A stretch of 64,000 nucleotides of DNA from Channallabes apus (Eukaryota > Chordata > Actinopteri > Siluriformes > Clariidae). The position numbers and the translations under genes are program-made. Under the pieces are notes generated by a model. It was not told the origin of the DNA, made no database searches, and saw only the letters and a program-made list of their open reading frames with translations. Shown here piece after piece: positions 30,445 through 45,203 of the stretch; position 1 is the stretch's first letter; each line of letters starts with the position of its first letter. The stretch is taken from NCBI GenBank assembly GCA_030522415.1, contig JAMASW010000056.1, forward strand, positions 1-64,000, given 5' to 3'.

Positions 30445-33046
30445 GTGTTATTACACTGTTATTACACTGTTATGACACTGTCATTACACTATTACACTGT
30501 TATTACACTGCTATTACACTGTTTCTACACTGTTTTTACACTGTTATTACACTGTTTCTACATTGTTATTACACTGTTATTACACTGTTTCTACACTGTT
30601 ATTACAGTTATTACACTGTTTTGCACTGTTTTTATACTGTTTTAACACTGCTATTACACTGTTTCTACACTGTTATTACACTGTTTCTACACTGTTATTT
30701 CACTGTTATTACACTGTTATTACACTGTTATTACAGGCGTCGTCGTTATTACACTGTTATTACGCTGTTATTACACTGTTTTTACACTGTTATTACACTG
30801 TTTCTACATTGTTATTACACTGTTATTACACTGTTATTACAGGCGTCGTCGTTATTACACTGTTATTACGCTGTTATTACACTGTTTTTACACTGTTATT
30901 ACACTGTTTCTACATTGTTATTACACTGTTATTACACTGTTTTACACTGTTTTTACACTGTTATTACACTGTTATTACACTGTTATGACACTGTCATTAC
31001 ACTATTACACTGTTATTACACTGTTATTACACTGTTTCTACATTGTTATTACACTGTTATTACACTGTTATTACCCTGTTTCTACACTGTTATTACAGTT
31101 ATTACACTGTTTTGCACTGTTTTTATACTGTTATAACACTGCTATTACACTGTTATTACACTGTATTTACACTGTTCTTACACTGTTATTACACTGTTAT
31201 AACACTGTTATTACTCTATTACACTGTTATTACACTGTTTCTACACTGTTATTACACTGTTATTACACTGTTATAACACTATTACACTGTTATTACACTG
31301 TTATTACACTGTTATTACACTGTTATTACACTGTTATTACACTGTTTTTACACTGTTATTACACTGTTTCTACATTGTTATTACACTGTTATTACACTGT
31401 TATTACACTGTTTCTACACTGTTATTACACTGTTATTACACTGTTCTTACACTGTTATTACACTGTTATTACACTGTTATAACACTATTACAGTGTTATT
31501 ACACTGTTATTACACTGTTATAACACTGTTATTACACTGTTTTTACACTGTTATTACACTGTTTCTACACTGTTATTACACTGTTTTTACACTGTTATTA
31601 CGCTGTTTTACACTGTTATTACATTGTTATTACACTGTTATAACACTATTACACTGTTATTACACTGTTATTACACTGTTTTTACACTGTTCTTACACTG
31701 TTATTACACTGTTATTACACTGTTTTACACTGTTTTTACACTGTTATTACACTGTTATTACACTGTTATGACACTGTCATTACACCATTACACTGTTATT
31801 ACACTGTTATTACACTGTTTCTACACTGTTATTACACTGTTTCTACACTGTTATTACACTGTTATTACACTGTTTCTACACTGTTATTACAGTTATTACA
31901 CTGTTTTGCACTGTTTTTATACTGTTATAACACTGTTATTACACTATTACACTGTTATTACACTGTTCTTACACTGTTATTACACTGTTATAACACTGTT
32001 ATTACACTATTACACTGTTTTTACACTGTTATTACACTGTTTCTACACTGTTATTACACTGTTTGTACACTGTTATTACACTGTTATTACACTGTTATTA
32101 CACTGTTTCTACACTGTTATTACACTGTTATTACACTGTTATAACACTATTACACTGTTATTACACTGTTATTACACTGTTATTACACTGTTATTACACT
32201 GTTTCTACACTGTTATTACACTGTTTGTACACTGTTATTACACTGTTTCTACACTGTTATTACACTGTTTCTACACTGTTATTTCTCTGTTATTACACTG
32301 TTATTACACTGTTATAACACTATTACACTGTTATTACACTGTTTCTACACTGTTATTACACTGTTATTACACTGTTATAACACTATTACACTGTTATTAC
32401 ACTGTTATTACACTGTTATTACACTGTTTTTACACTGTTATTACACTGTTTCTACATTGTTATTACACTGTTATTACACTGTTATTACACTGTTTCTACA
32501 CTGTTATTACAGTTATTACACTGTTTTGCACTGTTTTTATACTGTTATAACACTGCTATTACACTGTTATTACACTGTATTTACACTGTTCTTACACTGT
32601 TATTACACTGTTATAACACTGTTATTACACTATTACACTGTTATTACACTGTTCTTACACTGTTATTACACTGTTATTACACTGTTATAACACTATTACA
32701 GTGTTATTACACTGTTATTACACTGTTATAACACTGTTATTACACTGTTTTTACACTGTTATTACACTGTTTCTACACTGTTATTACACTGTTTTTACAC
32801 TGTTATTACACTGTTTCTACACTGTTATTACACTGTTTTTACACTGTTATTACGCTGTTTTACACTGTTATTACATTGTTATTACACTGTTATAACACTA
32901 TTACACTGTTATTACACTGTTATTACACTGTTTTTACACTGTTCTTACACTGTTATTACACTGTTATTACACTGTTTTACACTGTTTTTACACTGTTATT
33001 ACACTGTTTATACATTGTTATTACACTGTTATTACACTGTTTTACA
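30445..33046 (+). repeat. Tandem HOR unit of 2602 bp (second copy)
   Basis: It directly abuts the 2591-bp copy. It contains the box pair 30736/30842, ACACCATTACACTG (about 31781) and TTATTTCTCTG (about 32280). At its end the sequence reads TTTTACACTG then TTTTCACACTG, the normal continuation, so only the first copy's end is chimeric. Confidence 0.85.
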
Positions 33047-33445
33047 CTGTTTTCACACTGTTATTACACTGTTATTACACTGTTATGACACTGTCATTAC
33101 ACTATTACACTGTTATTACACTGTTATTACACTGTTTCTACACTGTTATTACACTGTTTGTACACTGTTTCTACACTGTTATTACACTGTTTGTACACTG
33201 TTATTACACTGTTTTTACACTGTTTCTACACTGTTATTACACTGTTTGTACACTGTTATTACACTGTTTTTACACTGTTCCTACACTGTTATTACACTGT
33301 TATAACACTGTTATTACACTGTTATTACACTGTTTCTACACTGTTATTACACTGTTTCTACACTGTTATTACACTGTTATTACACTGTTATTACAGGCGT
33401 CGTCGTTATTACACTGTTATTACGATGTTATTACACTGTTTTTAC

Positions 33446-35851
33446 ACTGTTATTACACTGTTTCTACATTGTTATTACACTGTTATTACACTGTTTTACA
33501 CTGTTTTTACACTGTTATTACACTGTTTCTACACTGTTATTACACTGTTTGTACACTGTTATTACACTGTTATTACACTGTTATTACACTGTTTCTACAC
33601 TGTTATTACACTGTTATTACACTGTTATAACACTATTACACTGTTATTACACTGTTATTACACTGTTATTACACTGTTATTACACTGTTCTTACACTGTT
33701 ATTACACTGTTATAACACTGTTATTACACTATTACACTGTTTTTACACTGTTATTACACTGTTTCTACACTGTTATTACACTGTTTGTACACTGTTATTA
33801 CACTGTTATTACACTGTTATTACACTGTTTCTACACTGTTATTACACTGTTATTACACTGTTATAACACTATTACACTGTTATTACACTGTTATTACACT
33901 GTTATTACACTGTTATTACACTGTTTCTACACTGTTATTACACTGTTTGTACACTGTTATTACACTGTTTCTACACTGTTATTACACTGTTATTACACTG
34001 TTATAACACTATTACACTGTTATTACACTGTTATTACACTGTTATTACACTGTTTTTACACTGTTATTACACTGTTTCTACATTGTTATTACACTGTTAT
34101 TACACTGTTATTACACTGTTTCTACACTGTTATTACAGTTATTACACTGTTTTGCACTGTTTTTATACTGTTATAACACTGCTATTACACTGTTATTACA
34201 CTGTATTTACACTGTTCTTACACTGTTATTACACTGTTATAACACTGTTATTACACTATTACACTGTTATTACACTGTTCTTACACTGTTATTACACTGT
34301 TATTACACTGTTATAACACTATTACAGTGTTATTACACTGTTATTACACTGTTATAACACTGTTATTACACTGTTTTTACACTGTTATTACACTGTTTCT
34401 ACACTGTTATTACACTGTTTTTACACTGTTATTACGCTGTTTTACACTGTTATTACATTGTTATTACACTGTTATAACACTATTACACTGTTATTACACT
34501 GTTATTACACTGTTTTTACACTGTTCTTACACTGTTATTACACTGTTATTACACTGTTATTACACTGTTTTCACACTGTTATTACACTGTTATTACACTG
34601 TTATAACACTATTACAGTGTTATTACACTGTTATTACACTGTTATGACACTGTCATTACACTATTACACTGTTATTACACTGTTATTACACTGTTTCTAC
34701 ACTGTTTCTACACTGTTATTACAGTTATTACACTGTTCTGCACTGTTTTTATACTGTTATAACACTGTTATTACACTATTACACTGTTATTACACTGTTC
34801 TTACACTGTTATTACACTGTTATAACACTGTTATTACACTATTACACTGTTATTACACTGTTATTACACTGTTTTCACACTGTTATTACACTGTTATTAC
34901 ACTGTTATAACACTATTACAGTGTTATTACACTGTTATTACACTGTTATGACACTGTCATTACACTATTACACTGTTATTACACTGCTATTACACTGTTT
35001 CTACACTGTTTTTACACTGTTATTACACTGTTTCTACATTGTTATTACACTGTTATTACACTGTTTCTACACTGTTATTACAGTTATTACACTGTTTTGC
35101 ACTGTTTTTATACTGTTATAACACTGCTATTACACTGTTTCTACACTGTTATTACACTGTTTCTACACTGTTATTTCACTGTTATTACACTGTTATTACA
35201 CTGTTATTACAGGCGTCGTCGTTATTACACTGTTATTACGCTGTTATTACACTGTTTTTACACTGTTATTACACTGTTTCTACATTGTTATTACACTGTT
35301 ATTACACTGTTATTACAGGCGTCGTCGTTATTACACTGTTATTACGCTGTTATTACACTTTACACTGTTATTACACTGTTTCTACATTGTTATTACACTG
35401 TTATTACACTGTTTTACACTGTTTTTACACTGTTATTACACTGTTATTACACTGTTATGACACTGTCATTACACTATTACACTGTTATTACACTGTTATT
35501 ACACTGTTTCTACATTGTTATTACACTGTTATTACACTGTTATTACCCTGTTTCTACACTGTTATTACAGTTATTACACTGTTTTGCACTGTTTTTATAC
35601 TGTTATAACACTGCTATTACACTGTTATTACACTGTATTTACACTGTTCTTACACTGTTATTACACTGTTATAACACTGTTATTACTCTATTACACTGTT
35701 ATTACACTGTTTCTACACTGTTATTACACTGTTATTACACTGTTATAACACTATTACACTGTTATTACACTGTTATTACACTGTTATTACACTGTTTTTA
35801 CACTGTTATTACACTGTTTCTACATTGTTATTACACTGTTATTACACTGTT
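33446..35851 (+). repeat. 3.05-kb-offset HOR, copy 1
   Basis: It matches 36495-38911. The offset is 3049 up to about 33590 and 3060 after it, because the second copy has a doubled TTTCTACACTG at about 36643. It includes the box pair 35212/35318 with the shortened unit TTATTACACT joined to TTACACTG (about 35350). Confidence 0.75.
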
Positions 35852-36494
35852 TTTACACTGTTCCTACACTGTTATTACACTGTTATAACACTGTTATTAC
35901 ACTGTTATTACACTGTTTCTACACTGTTATTACACTGTTTCTACACTGTTATTACACTGTTATTACACTGTTATTACAGGCGTCGTCGTTATTACACTGT
36001 TATTACGATGTTATTACACTGTTTTTACACTGTTCTTACACTGTTATTACACTGTTATTACACTGTTATTACACTGTTTTCACACTGTTATTACACTGTT
36101 ATTACACTGTTATAACACTATTACAGTGTTATTACACTGTTATTACACTGTTATGACACTGTCATTACACTATTACACTGTTATTACACTGTTATTACAC
36201 TGTTTCTACACTGTTTCTACACTGTTATTACAGTTATTACACTGTTCTGCACTGTTTTTATACTGTTATAACACTGTTATTACACTATTACACTGTTATT
36301 ACACTGTTCTTACACTGTTATTACACTGTTATAACACTGTTATTACACTATTACACTGTTATTACACTGTTATTACACTGTTTTCACACTGTTATTACAC
36401 TGTTATTACACTGTTATAACACTATTACAGTGTTATTACACTGTTATTACACTGTTATTACACTGTTTCTACACTGTTATTACACTGTTTCTAC
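35852..36494 (+). repeat. Spacer between the 3.05-kb-offset copies
   Basis: A short G-type fragment with TTCCTACACTG and a GATG-class box at 35979 is joined directly (TTTTTACACTG then TTCTTACACTG, about 36018-36039) to a C-type fragment with the dyad (about 36150) and the TTCTGCACTG unit. The same fusion recurs near 42.8 and 47.5 kb, so this chimera was later copied as a block. Confidence 0.65.
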
Positions 36495-38911
36495 ACTGTT
36501 ATTACACTGTTTCTACATTGTTATTACACTGTTATTACACTGTTTTACACTGTTTTTACACTGTTATTACACTGTTTCTACACTGTTATTACACTGTTTG
36601 TACACTGTTATTACACTGTTATTACACTGTTATTACACTGTTTCTACACTGTTTCTACACTGTTATTACACTGTTATTACACTGTTATAACACTATTACA
36701 CTGTTATTACACTGTTATTACACTGTTATTACACTGTTATTACACTGTTCTTACACTGTTATTACACTGTTATAACACTGTTATTACACTATTACACTGT
36801 TTTTACACTGTTATTACACTGTTTCTACACTGTTATTACACTGTTTGTACACTGTTATTACACTGTTATTACACTGTTATTACACTGTTTCTACACTGTT
36901 ATTACACTGTTATTACACTGTTATAACACTATTACACTGTTATTACACTGTTATTACACTGTTATTACACTGTTATTACACTGTTTCTACACTGTTATTA
37001 CACTGTTTGTACACTGTTATTACACTGTTTCTACACTGTTATTACACTGTTATTACACTGTTATAACACTATTACACTGTTATTACACTGTTATTACACT
37101 GTTATTACACTGTTTTTACACTGTTATTACACTGTTTCTACATTGTTATTACACTGTTATTACACTGTTATTACACTGTTTCTACACTGTTATTACAGTT
37201 ATTACACTGTTTTGCACTGTTTTTATACTGTTATAACACTGCTATTACACTGTTATTACACTGTATTTACACTGTTCTTACACTGTTATTACACTGTTAT
37301 AACACTGTTATTACACTATTACACTGTTATTACACTGTTCTTACACTGTTATTACACTGTTATTACACTGTTATAACACTATTACAGTGTTATTACACTG
37401 TTATTACACTGTTATAACACTGTTATTACACTGTTTTTACACTGTTATTACACTGTTTCTACACTGTTATTACACTGTTTTTACACTGTTATTACGCTGT
37501 TTTACACTGTTATTACATTGTTATTACACTGTTATAACACTATTACACTGTTATTACACTGTTATTACACTGTTTTTACACTGTTCTTACACTGTTATTA
37601 CACTGTTATTACACTGTTATTACACTGTTTTCACACTGTTATTACACTGTTATTACACTGTTATAACACTATTACAGTGTTATTACACTGTTATTACACT
37701 GTTATGACACTGTCATTACACTATTACACTGTTATTACACTGTTATTACACTGTTTCTACACTGTTTCTACACTGTTATTACAGTTATTACACTGTTCTG
37801 CACTGTTTTTATACTGTTATAACACTGTTATTACACTATTACACTGTTATTACACTGTTCTTACACTGTTATTACACTGTTATAACACTGTTATTACACT
37901 ATTACACTGTTATTACACTGTTATTACACTGTTTTCACACTGTTATTACACTGTTATTACACTGTTATAACACTATTACAGTGTTATTACACTGTTATTA
38001 CACTGTTATGACACTGTCATTACACTATTACACTGTTATTACACTGCTATTACACTGTTTCTACACTGTTTTTACACTGTTATTACACTGTTTCTACATT
38101 GTTATTACACTGTTATTACACTGTTTCTACACTGTTATTACAGTTATTACACTGTTTTGCACTGTTTTTATACTGTTATAACACTGCTATTACACTGTTT
38201 CTACACTGTTATTACACTGTTTCTACACTGTTATTTCACTGTTATTACACTGTTATTACACTGTTATTACAGGCCTCGTCGTTATTACACTGTTATTACG
38301 CTGTTATTACACTGTTTTTACACTGTTATTACACTGTTTCTACATTGTTATTACACTGTTATTACACTGTTATTACAGGCGTCGTCGTTATTACACTGTT
38401 ATTACGCTGTTATTACACTTTACACTGTTATTACACTGTTTCTACATTGTTATTACACTGTTATTACACTGTTTTACACTGTTTTTACACTGTTATTACA
38501 CTGTTATTACACTGTTATGACACTGTCATTACACTATTACACTGTTATTACACTGTTATTACACTGTTTCTACATTGTTATTACACTGTTATTACACTGT
38601 TATTACCCTGTTTCTACACTGTTATTACAGTTATTACACTGTTTTGCACTGTTTTTATACTGTTATAACACTGCTATTACACTGTTATTACACTGTATTT
38701 ACACTGTTCTTACACTGTTATTACACTGTTATAACACTGTTATTACTCTATTACACTGTTATTACACTGTTTCTACACTGTTATTACACTGTTATTACAC
38801 TGTTATAACACTATTACACTGTTATTACACTGTTATTACACTGTTATTACACTGTTTTTACACTGTTATTACACTGTTTCTACATTGTTATTACACTGTT
38901 ATTACACTGTT
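36495..38911 (+). repeat. 3.05-kb-offset HOR, copy 2
   Basis: This is the partner of 33446-35851. Its first paired box reads GGCCTCGTCG at 38272, a G-to-C change that removes one CpG. From 37017 to 39391 it is also collinear with 43919-46323 (offset 6902, then 6932 after a 30-bp duplication), which shares that change. Confidence 0.75.
38272..38281 (+). repeat. Variant CpG box GGCCTCGTCG
   Basis: One of only two boxes with this substitution; the other is at 45204, exactly 6932 bp downstream within a collinear block. The related box at 49806 has the usual sequence. Confidence 0.9.
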
Positions 38912-39155
38912 ATTACACTGTTTCTACACTGTTATTACACTGTTATTACACTGTTCTTACACTGTTATTACACTGTTATTACACTGTTATAACACTATTA
39001 CAGTGTTATTACACTGTTATTACACTGTTATAACACTGTTATTACACTGTTTTTACACTGTTATAACACTATTACAGTGTTATTACACTGTTATTACACT
39101 GTTATGACACTGTCATTACACTATTACACTGTTATTACACTGCTATTACACTGTT

Positions 39156-39627
39156 TCTACACTGTTTTTACACTGTTATTACACTGTTTCTACATTGTTA
39201 TTACACTGTTATTACACTGTTTCTACACTGTTATTACAGTTATTACACTGTTTTGCACTGTTTTTATACTGTTATAACACTGCTATTACACTGTTATTAC
39301 ACTATTACACTGTTATTACACTGTTTCTACACTGTTATTACACTGTTTCTACACTGTTATTTCTCTGTTATTACACTGTTATTACACTGTTTCTACACTG
39401 TTTTTACACTGTTATTACACTGTTTCTACATTGTTATTACACTGTTATTACACTGTTTCTACACTGTTATTACAGTTATTACACTGTTTTGCACTGTTTT
39501 TATACTGTTATAACACTGCTATTACACTGTTATTACACTATTACACTGTTATTACACTGTTTCTACACTGTTATTACACTGTTTCTACACTGTTATTTCT
39601 CTGTTATTACACTGTTATTACACTGTT
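39156..39627 (+). repeat. 236-bp perfect tandem duplication
   Basis: Bases 39156-39391 and 39392-39627 carry the same series, from TTTCTACACTG then TTTTTACACTG through TTTTGCACTG, CTATTACACTG and TTATTTCTCTG. The joint puts TT of a TTATAACACTG position against TCTACACTG. The collinear copies at 41.4 and 46.1 kb have a single copy, so this duplication is private. Confidence 0.85.
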
Positions 39628-40012
39628 ATAACACTATTACACTGTTATTACACTGTTTCTACACTGTTATTACACTGTTATTACACTGTTATAACACTAT
39701 TACACTGTTATTACACTGTTATTACACTGTTATTACACTGTTTTTACACTGTTATTACACTGTTTCTACATTGTTATTACACTGTTATTACACTGTTATT
39801 ACACTGTTTCTACACTGTTATTACAGTTATTACACTGTTTTGCACTGTTTTTATACTGTTATAACACTGCTATTACACTGTTATTACACTGTATTTACAC
39901 TGTTCTTACACTGTTATTACACTGTTATAACACTGTTATTACACTATTACACTGTTATTACACTGTTCTTACACTGTTATTACACTGTTATTACACTGTT
40001 ATAACACTATTA

Positions 40013-40094
40013 CAGTGTTATTACACTGTTATTACACTGTTATAACACTATTACAGTGTTATTACACTGTTATTACACTGTTATAACACTGTTA
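40013..40094 (+). repeat. 41-bp tandem duplication of the CAGTG junction
   Basis: The stretch from CAGTG through two canonical units and TTATAACACTATTA is present twice (starts 40013 and 40054). Related junctions, for example at 42065 and 46711, have one copy. It doubles the 8-bp stem-loop described at 2643. Confidence 0.82.
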
Positions 40095-40759
40095 TTACAC
40101 TGTTTTTACACTGTTATTACACTGTTTCTACACTGTTATTACACTGTTTTTACACTGTTATTACGCTGTTTTACACTGTTATTACATTGTTATTACACTG
40201 TTATAACACTATTACACTGTTATTACACTGTTATTACACTGTTTTTACACTGTTCTTACACTGTTATTACACTGTTATTACACTGTTATTACACTGTTTT
40301 CACACTGTTATTACACTGTTATTACACTGTTATAACACTATTACAGTGTTATTACACTGTTATTACACTGTTATGACACTGTCATTACACTATTACACTG
40401 TTATTACACTGTTATTACACTGTTTCTACACTGTTTCTACACTGTTATTACAGTTATTACACTGTTCTGCACTGTTTTTATACTGTTATAACACTGTTAT
40501 TACACTATTACACTGTTATTACACTGTTCTTACACTGTTATTACACTGTTATAACACTGTTATTACACTATTACACTGTTATTACACTGTTATTACACTG
40601 TTTTCACACTGTTATTACACTGTTATTACACTGTTATAACACTATTACAGTGTTATTACACTGTTATTACACTGTTATGACACTGTCATTACACTATTAC
40701 ACTGTTATTACACTGCTATTACACTGTTTCTACACTGTTTTTACACTGTTATTACACTG

Positions 40760-40778
40760 TTTCTACATTGTTACACTG
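40760..40778 (+). repeat. Scar of a 383-bp deletion removing a CpG-box pair
   Basis: Upstream, 40056-40773 matches 37387-38104 (offset 2669). Downstream, 40771-41363 matches 38485-39077 (offset 2286). The difference, 383 bp, corresponds to 38102-38484 and contains the boxes at 38272 and 38378. The joint reads TTTCTACATTG then TTACACTG, with TTA shared by both ends. Confidence 0.85.
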
Positions 40779-42586
40779 TTATTACACTGTTATTACACTG
40801 TTATGACACTGTCATTACACTATTACACTGTTATTACACTGTTATTACACTGTTTCTACATTGTTATTACACTGTTATTACACTGTTATTACCCTGTTTC
40901 TACACTGTTATTACAGTTATTACACTGTTTTGCACTGTTTTTATACTGTTATAACACTGCTATTACACTGTTATTACACTGTATTTACACTGTTCTTACA
41001 CTGTTATTACACTGTTATAACACTGTTATTACTCTATTACACTGTTATTACACTGTTTCTACACTGTTATTACACTGTTATTACACTGTTATAACACTAT
41101 TACACTGTTATTACACTGTTATTACACTGTTATTACACTGTTTTTACACTGTTATTACACTGTTTCTACATTGTTATTACACTGTTATTACACTGTTATT
41201 ACACTGTTTCTACACTGTTATTACACTGTTATTACACTGTTCTTACACTGTTATTACACTGTTATTACACTGTTATAACACTATTACAGTGTTATTACAC
41301 TGTTATTACACTGTTATAACACTGTTATTACACTGTTTTTACACTGTTATAACACTATTACAGTGTTATTACACTGTTATTACACTGTTATGACACTGTC
41401 ATTACACTATTACACTGTTATTACACTGCTATTACACTGTTTCTACACTGTTTTTACACTGTTATTACACTGTTTCTACATTGTTATTACACTGTTATTA
41501 CACTGTTTCTACACTGTTATTACAGTTATTACACTGTTTTGCACTGTTTTTATACTGTTATAACACTGCTATTACACTGTTATTACACTATTACACTGTT
41601 ATTACACTGTTTCTACACTGTTATTACACTGTTTCTACACTGTTATTTCTCTGTTATTACACTGTTATTACACTGTTATAACACTATTACACTGTTATTA
41701 CACTGTTTCTACACTGTTATTACACTGTTATTACACTGTTATAACACTATTACACTGTTATTACACTGTTATTACACTGTTATTACACTGTTTTTACACT
41801 GTTATTACACTGTTTCTACATTGTTATTACACTGTTATTACACTGTTATTACACTGTTTCTACACTGTTATTACAGTTATTACACTGTTTTGCACTGTTT
41901 TTATACTGTTATAACACTGCTATTACACTGTTATTACACTGTATTTACACTGTTCTTACACTGTTATTACACTGTTATAACACTGTTATTACACTATTAC
42001 ACTGTTATTACACTGTTCTTACACTGTTATTACACTGTTATTACACTGTTATAACACTATTACAGTGTTATTACACTGTTATTACACTGTTATAACACTG
42101 TTATTACACTGTTTTTACACTGTTATTACACTGTTTCTACACTGTTATTACACTGTTTTTACACTGTTATTACACTGTTTCTACACTGTTATTACACTGT
42201 TTTTACACTGTTATTACGCTGTTTTACACTGTTATTACATTGTTATTACACTGTTATAACACTATTACACTGTTATTACACTGTTATTACACTGTTTTTA
42301 CACTGTTCTTACACTGTTATTACACTGTTATTACACTGTTATTACACTGTTTTACACTGTTTTTACACTGTTATTACACTGTTTATACATTGTTATTACA
42401 CTGTTATTACACTGTTTTACACTGTTTTCACACTGTTATTACACTGTTATTACACTGTTATGACACTGTCATTACACTATTACACTGTTATTACACTGTT
42501 ATTACACTGTTTCTACACTGTTATTACACTGTTTGTACACTGTTTCTACACTGTTATTACACTGTTTGTACACTGTTATTACACTG

Positions 42587-42598
42587 TTTTTTACACTG
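42587..42598 (+). repeat. 12-bp unit TTTTTTACACTG (one added T)
   Basis: The equivalent units at about 47233, 51802 and other collinear positions read TTTTTACACTG. The change is private to copy A. Confidence 0.88.
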
Positions 42599-43121
42599 TT
42601 TCTACACTGTTATTACACTGTTTGTACACTGTTATTACACTGTTTTTACACTGTTCCTACACTGTTATTACACTGTTATAACACTGTTATTACACTGTTA
42701 TTACACTGTTTCTACACTGTTATTACACTGTTTCTACACTGTTATTACACTGTTATTACACTGTTATTACAGGCGTCGTCGTTATTACACTGTTATTACG
42801 ATGTTATTACACTGTTTTTACACTGTTCTTACACTGTTATTACACTGTTATTACACTGTTATTACACTGTTTTCACACTGTTATTACACTGTTATTACAC
42901 TGTTATAACACTATTACAGTGTTATTACACTGTTATTACACTGTTATGACACTGTCATTACACTATTACACTGTTATTACACTGTTATTACACTGTTTCT
43001 ACACTGTTTCTACACTGTTATTACAGTTATTACACTGTTCTGCACTGTTTTTATACTGTTATAACACTGTTATTACACTATTACACTGTTATTACACTGT
43101 TCTTACACTGTTATTACACTG

Positions 43122-43133
43122 TTTATAACACTG
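43122..43133 (+). repeat. 12-bp unit TTTATAACACTG (one added T)
   Basis: All collinear copies (for example near 47766 and 52505) read TTATAACACTG. This is the second private +1 change in copy A. Confidence 0.88.
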
Positions 43134-43835
43134 TTATTACACTATTACACTGTTATTACACTGTTATTACACTGTTTTCACACTGTTATTACACTGTTAT
43201 TACACTGTTATAACACTATTACAGTGTTATTACACTGTTATTACACTGTTATGACACTGTCATTACACTATTACACTGTTATTACACTGCTATTACACTG
43301 TTTCTACACTGTTTTTACACTGTTATTACACTGTTTCTACATTGTTATTACACTGTTATTACACTGTTTCTACACTGTTATTACACTGTTATTACACTGT
43401 TCTTACACTGTTATTACACTGTTATTACACTGTTATAACACTATTACAGTGTTATTACACTGTTATTACACTGTTATAACACTGTTATTACACTGTTTTT
43501 ACACTGTTATAACACTATTACAGTGTTATTACACTGTTATTACACTGTTATGACACTGTCATTACACTATTACACTGTTATTACACTGCTATTACACTGT
43601 TTCTACACTGTTTTTACACTGTTATTACACTGTTTCTACATTGTTATTACACTGTTATTACACTGTTTCTACACTGTTATTACAGTTATTACACTGTTTT
43701 GCACTGTTTTTATACTGTTATAACACTGCTATTACACTGTTATTACACTGTATTTACACTGTTCTTACACTGTTCTTACACTGTTATAACACTGTTATTA
43801 CACTATTACACTGTTATTACACTGTTTCTACACTG

Positions 43836-43855
43836 TCTACAGCTGTTTTACACTG
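43836..43855 (+). repeat. Scrambled units TCTACAGCTGTTTTACACTG
   Basis: This 20-bp string stands where copy B and the 53.2- and 57.3-kb relatives have one canonical 11-mer. It creates CAGCTG, a sequence absent from the normal unit set. The net change is +9 bp, which accounts for the offset step from 4644 to 4635. Confidence 0.88.
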
Positions 43856-44091
43856 TTTCTACACTGTTATTTCTCTGTTATTACACTGTTATTACACTGT
43901 TATAACACTATTACACTGTTATTACACTGTTTCTACACTGTTATTACACTGTTATTACACTGTTATAACACTATTACACTGTTATTACACTGTTATTACA
44001 CTGTTATTACACTGTTTTTACACTGTTATTACACTGTTTCTACATTGTTATTACACTGTTATTACACTGTTATTACACTGTTTCTACACTG

Positions 44092-44151
44092 TTATTACAG
44101 TTATTACACTGTTTTGCACTGTTATTACAGTTATTACACTGTTTTGCACTG
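44092..44151 (+). repeat. 30-bp tandem duplication (TTATTACAG to TTTTGCACTG), copy A
   Basis: The run TTATTACAG, TTATTACACTG, TTTTGCACTG (9+11+10 bp) is present twice in a row. The same duplication occurs at 48727-48786 (offset 4635). The third relative near 53463 has it once, so the duplication arose before copies A and B separated and was not passed to, or was lost from, the third. Confidence 0.88.
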
Positions 44152-45203
44152 TTTTTATACTGTTATAACACTGCTATTACACTGTTATTACACTGTATTT
44201 ACACTGTTCTTACACTGTTATTACACTGTTATAACACTGTTATTACACTATTACACTGTTATTACACTGTTCTTACACTGTTATTACACTGTTATTACAC
44301 TGTTATAACACTATTACAGTGTTATTACACTGTTATTACACTGTTATAACACTGTTATTACACTGTTTTTACACTGTTATTACACTGTTTCTACACTGTT
44401 ATTACACTGTTTTTACACTGTTATTACGCTGTTTTACACTGTTATTACATTGTTATTACACTGTTATAACACTATTACACTGTTATTACACTGTTATTAC
44501 ACTGTTTTTACACTGTTCTTACACTGTTATTACACTGTTATTACACTGTTATTACACTGTTTTCACACTGTTATTACACTGTTATTACACTGTTATAACA
44601 CTATTACAGTGTTATTACACTGTTATTACACTGTTATGACACTGTCATTACACTATTACACTGTTATTACACTGTTATTACACTGTTTCTACACTGTTTC
44701 TACACTGTTATTACAGTTATTACACTGTTCTGCACTGTTTTTATACTGTTATAACACTGTTATTACACTATTACACTGTTATTACACTGTTCTTACACTG
44801 TTATTACACTGTTATAACACTGTTATTACACTATTACACTGTTATTACACTGTTATTACACTGTTTTCACACTGTTATTACACTGTTATTACACTGTTAT
44901 AACACTATTACAGTGTTATTACACTGTTATTACACTGTTATGACACTGTCATTACACTATTACACTGTTATTACACTGCTATTACACTGTTTCTACACTG
45001 TTTTTACACTGTTATTACACTGTTTCTACATTGTTATTACACTGTTATTACACTGTTTCTACACTGTTATTACAGTTATTACACTGTTTTGCACTGTTTT
45101 TATACTGTTATAACACTGCTATTACACTGTTTCTACACTGTTATTACACTGTTTCTACACTGTTATTTCACTGTTATTACACTGTTATTACACTGTTATT
45201 ACA

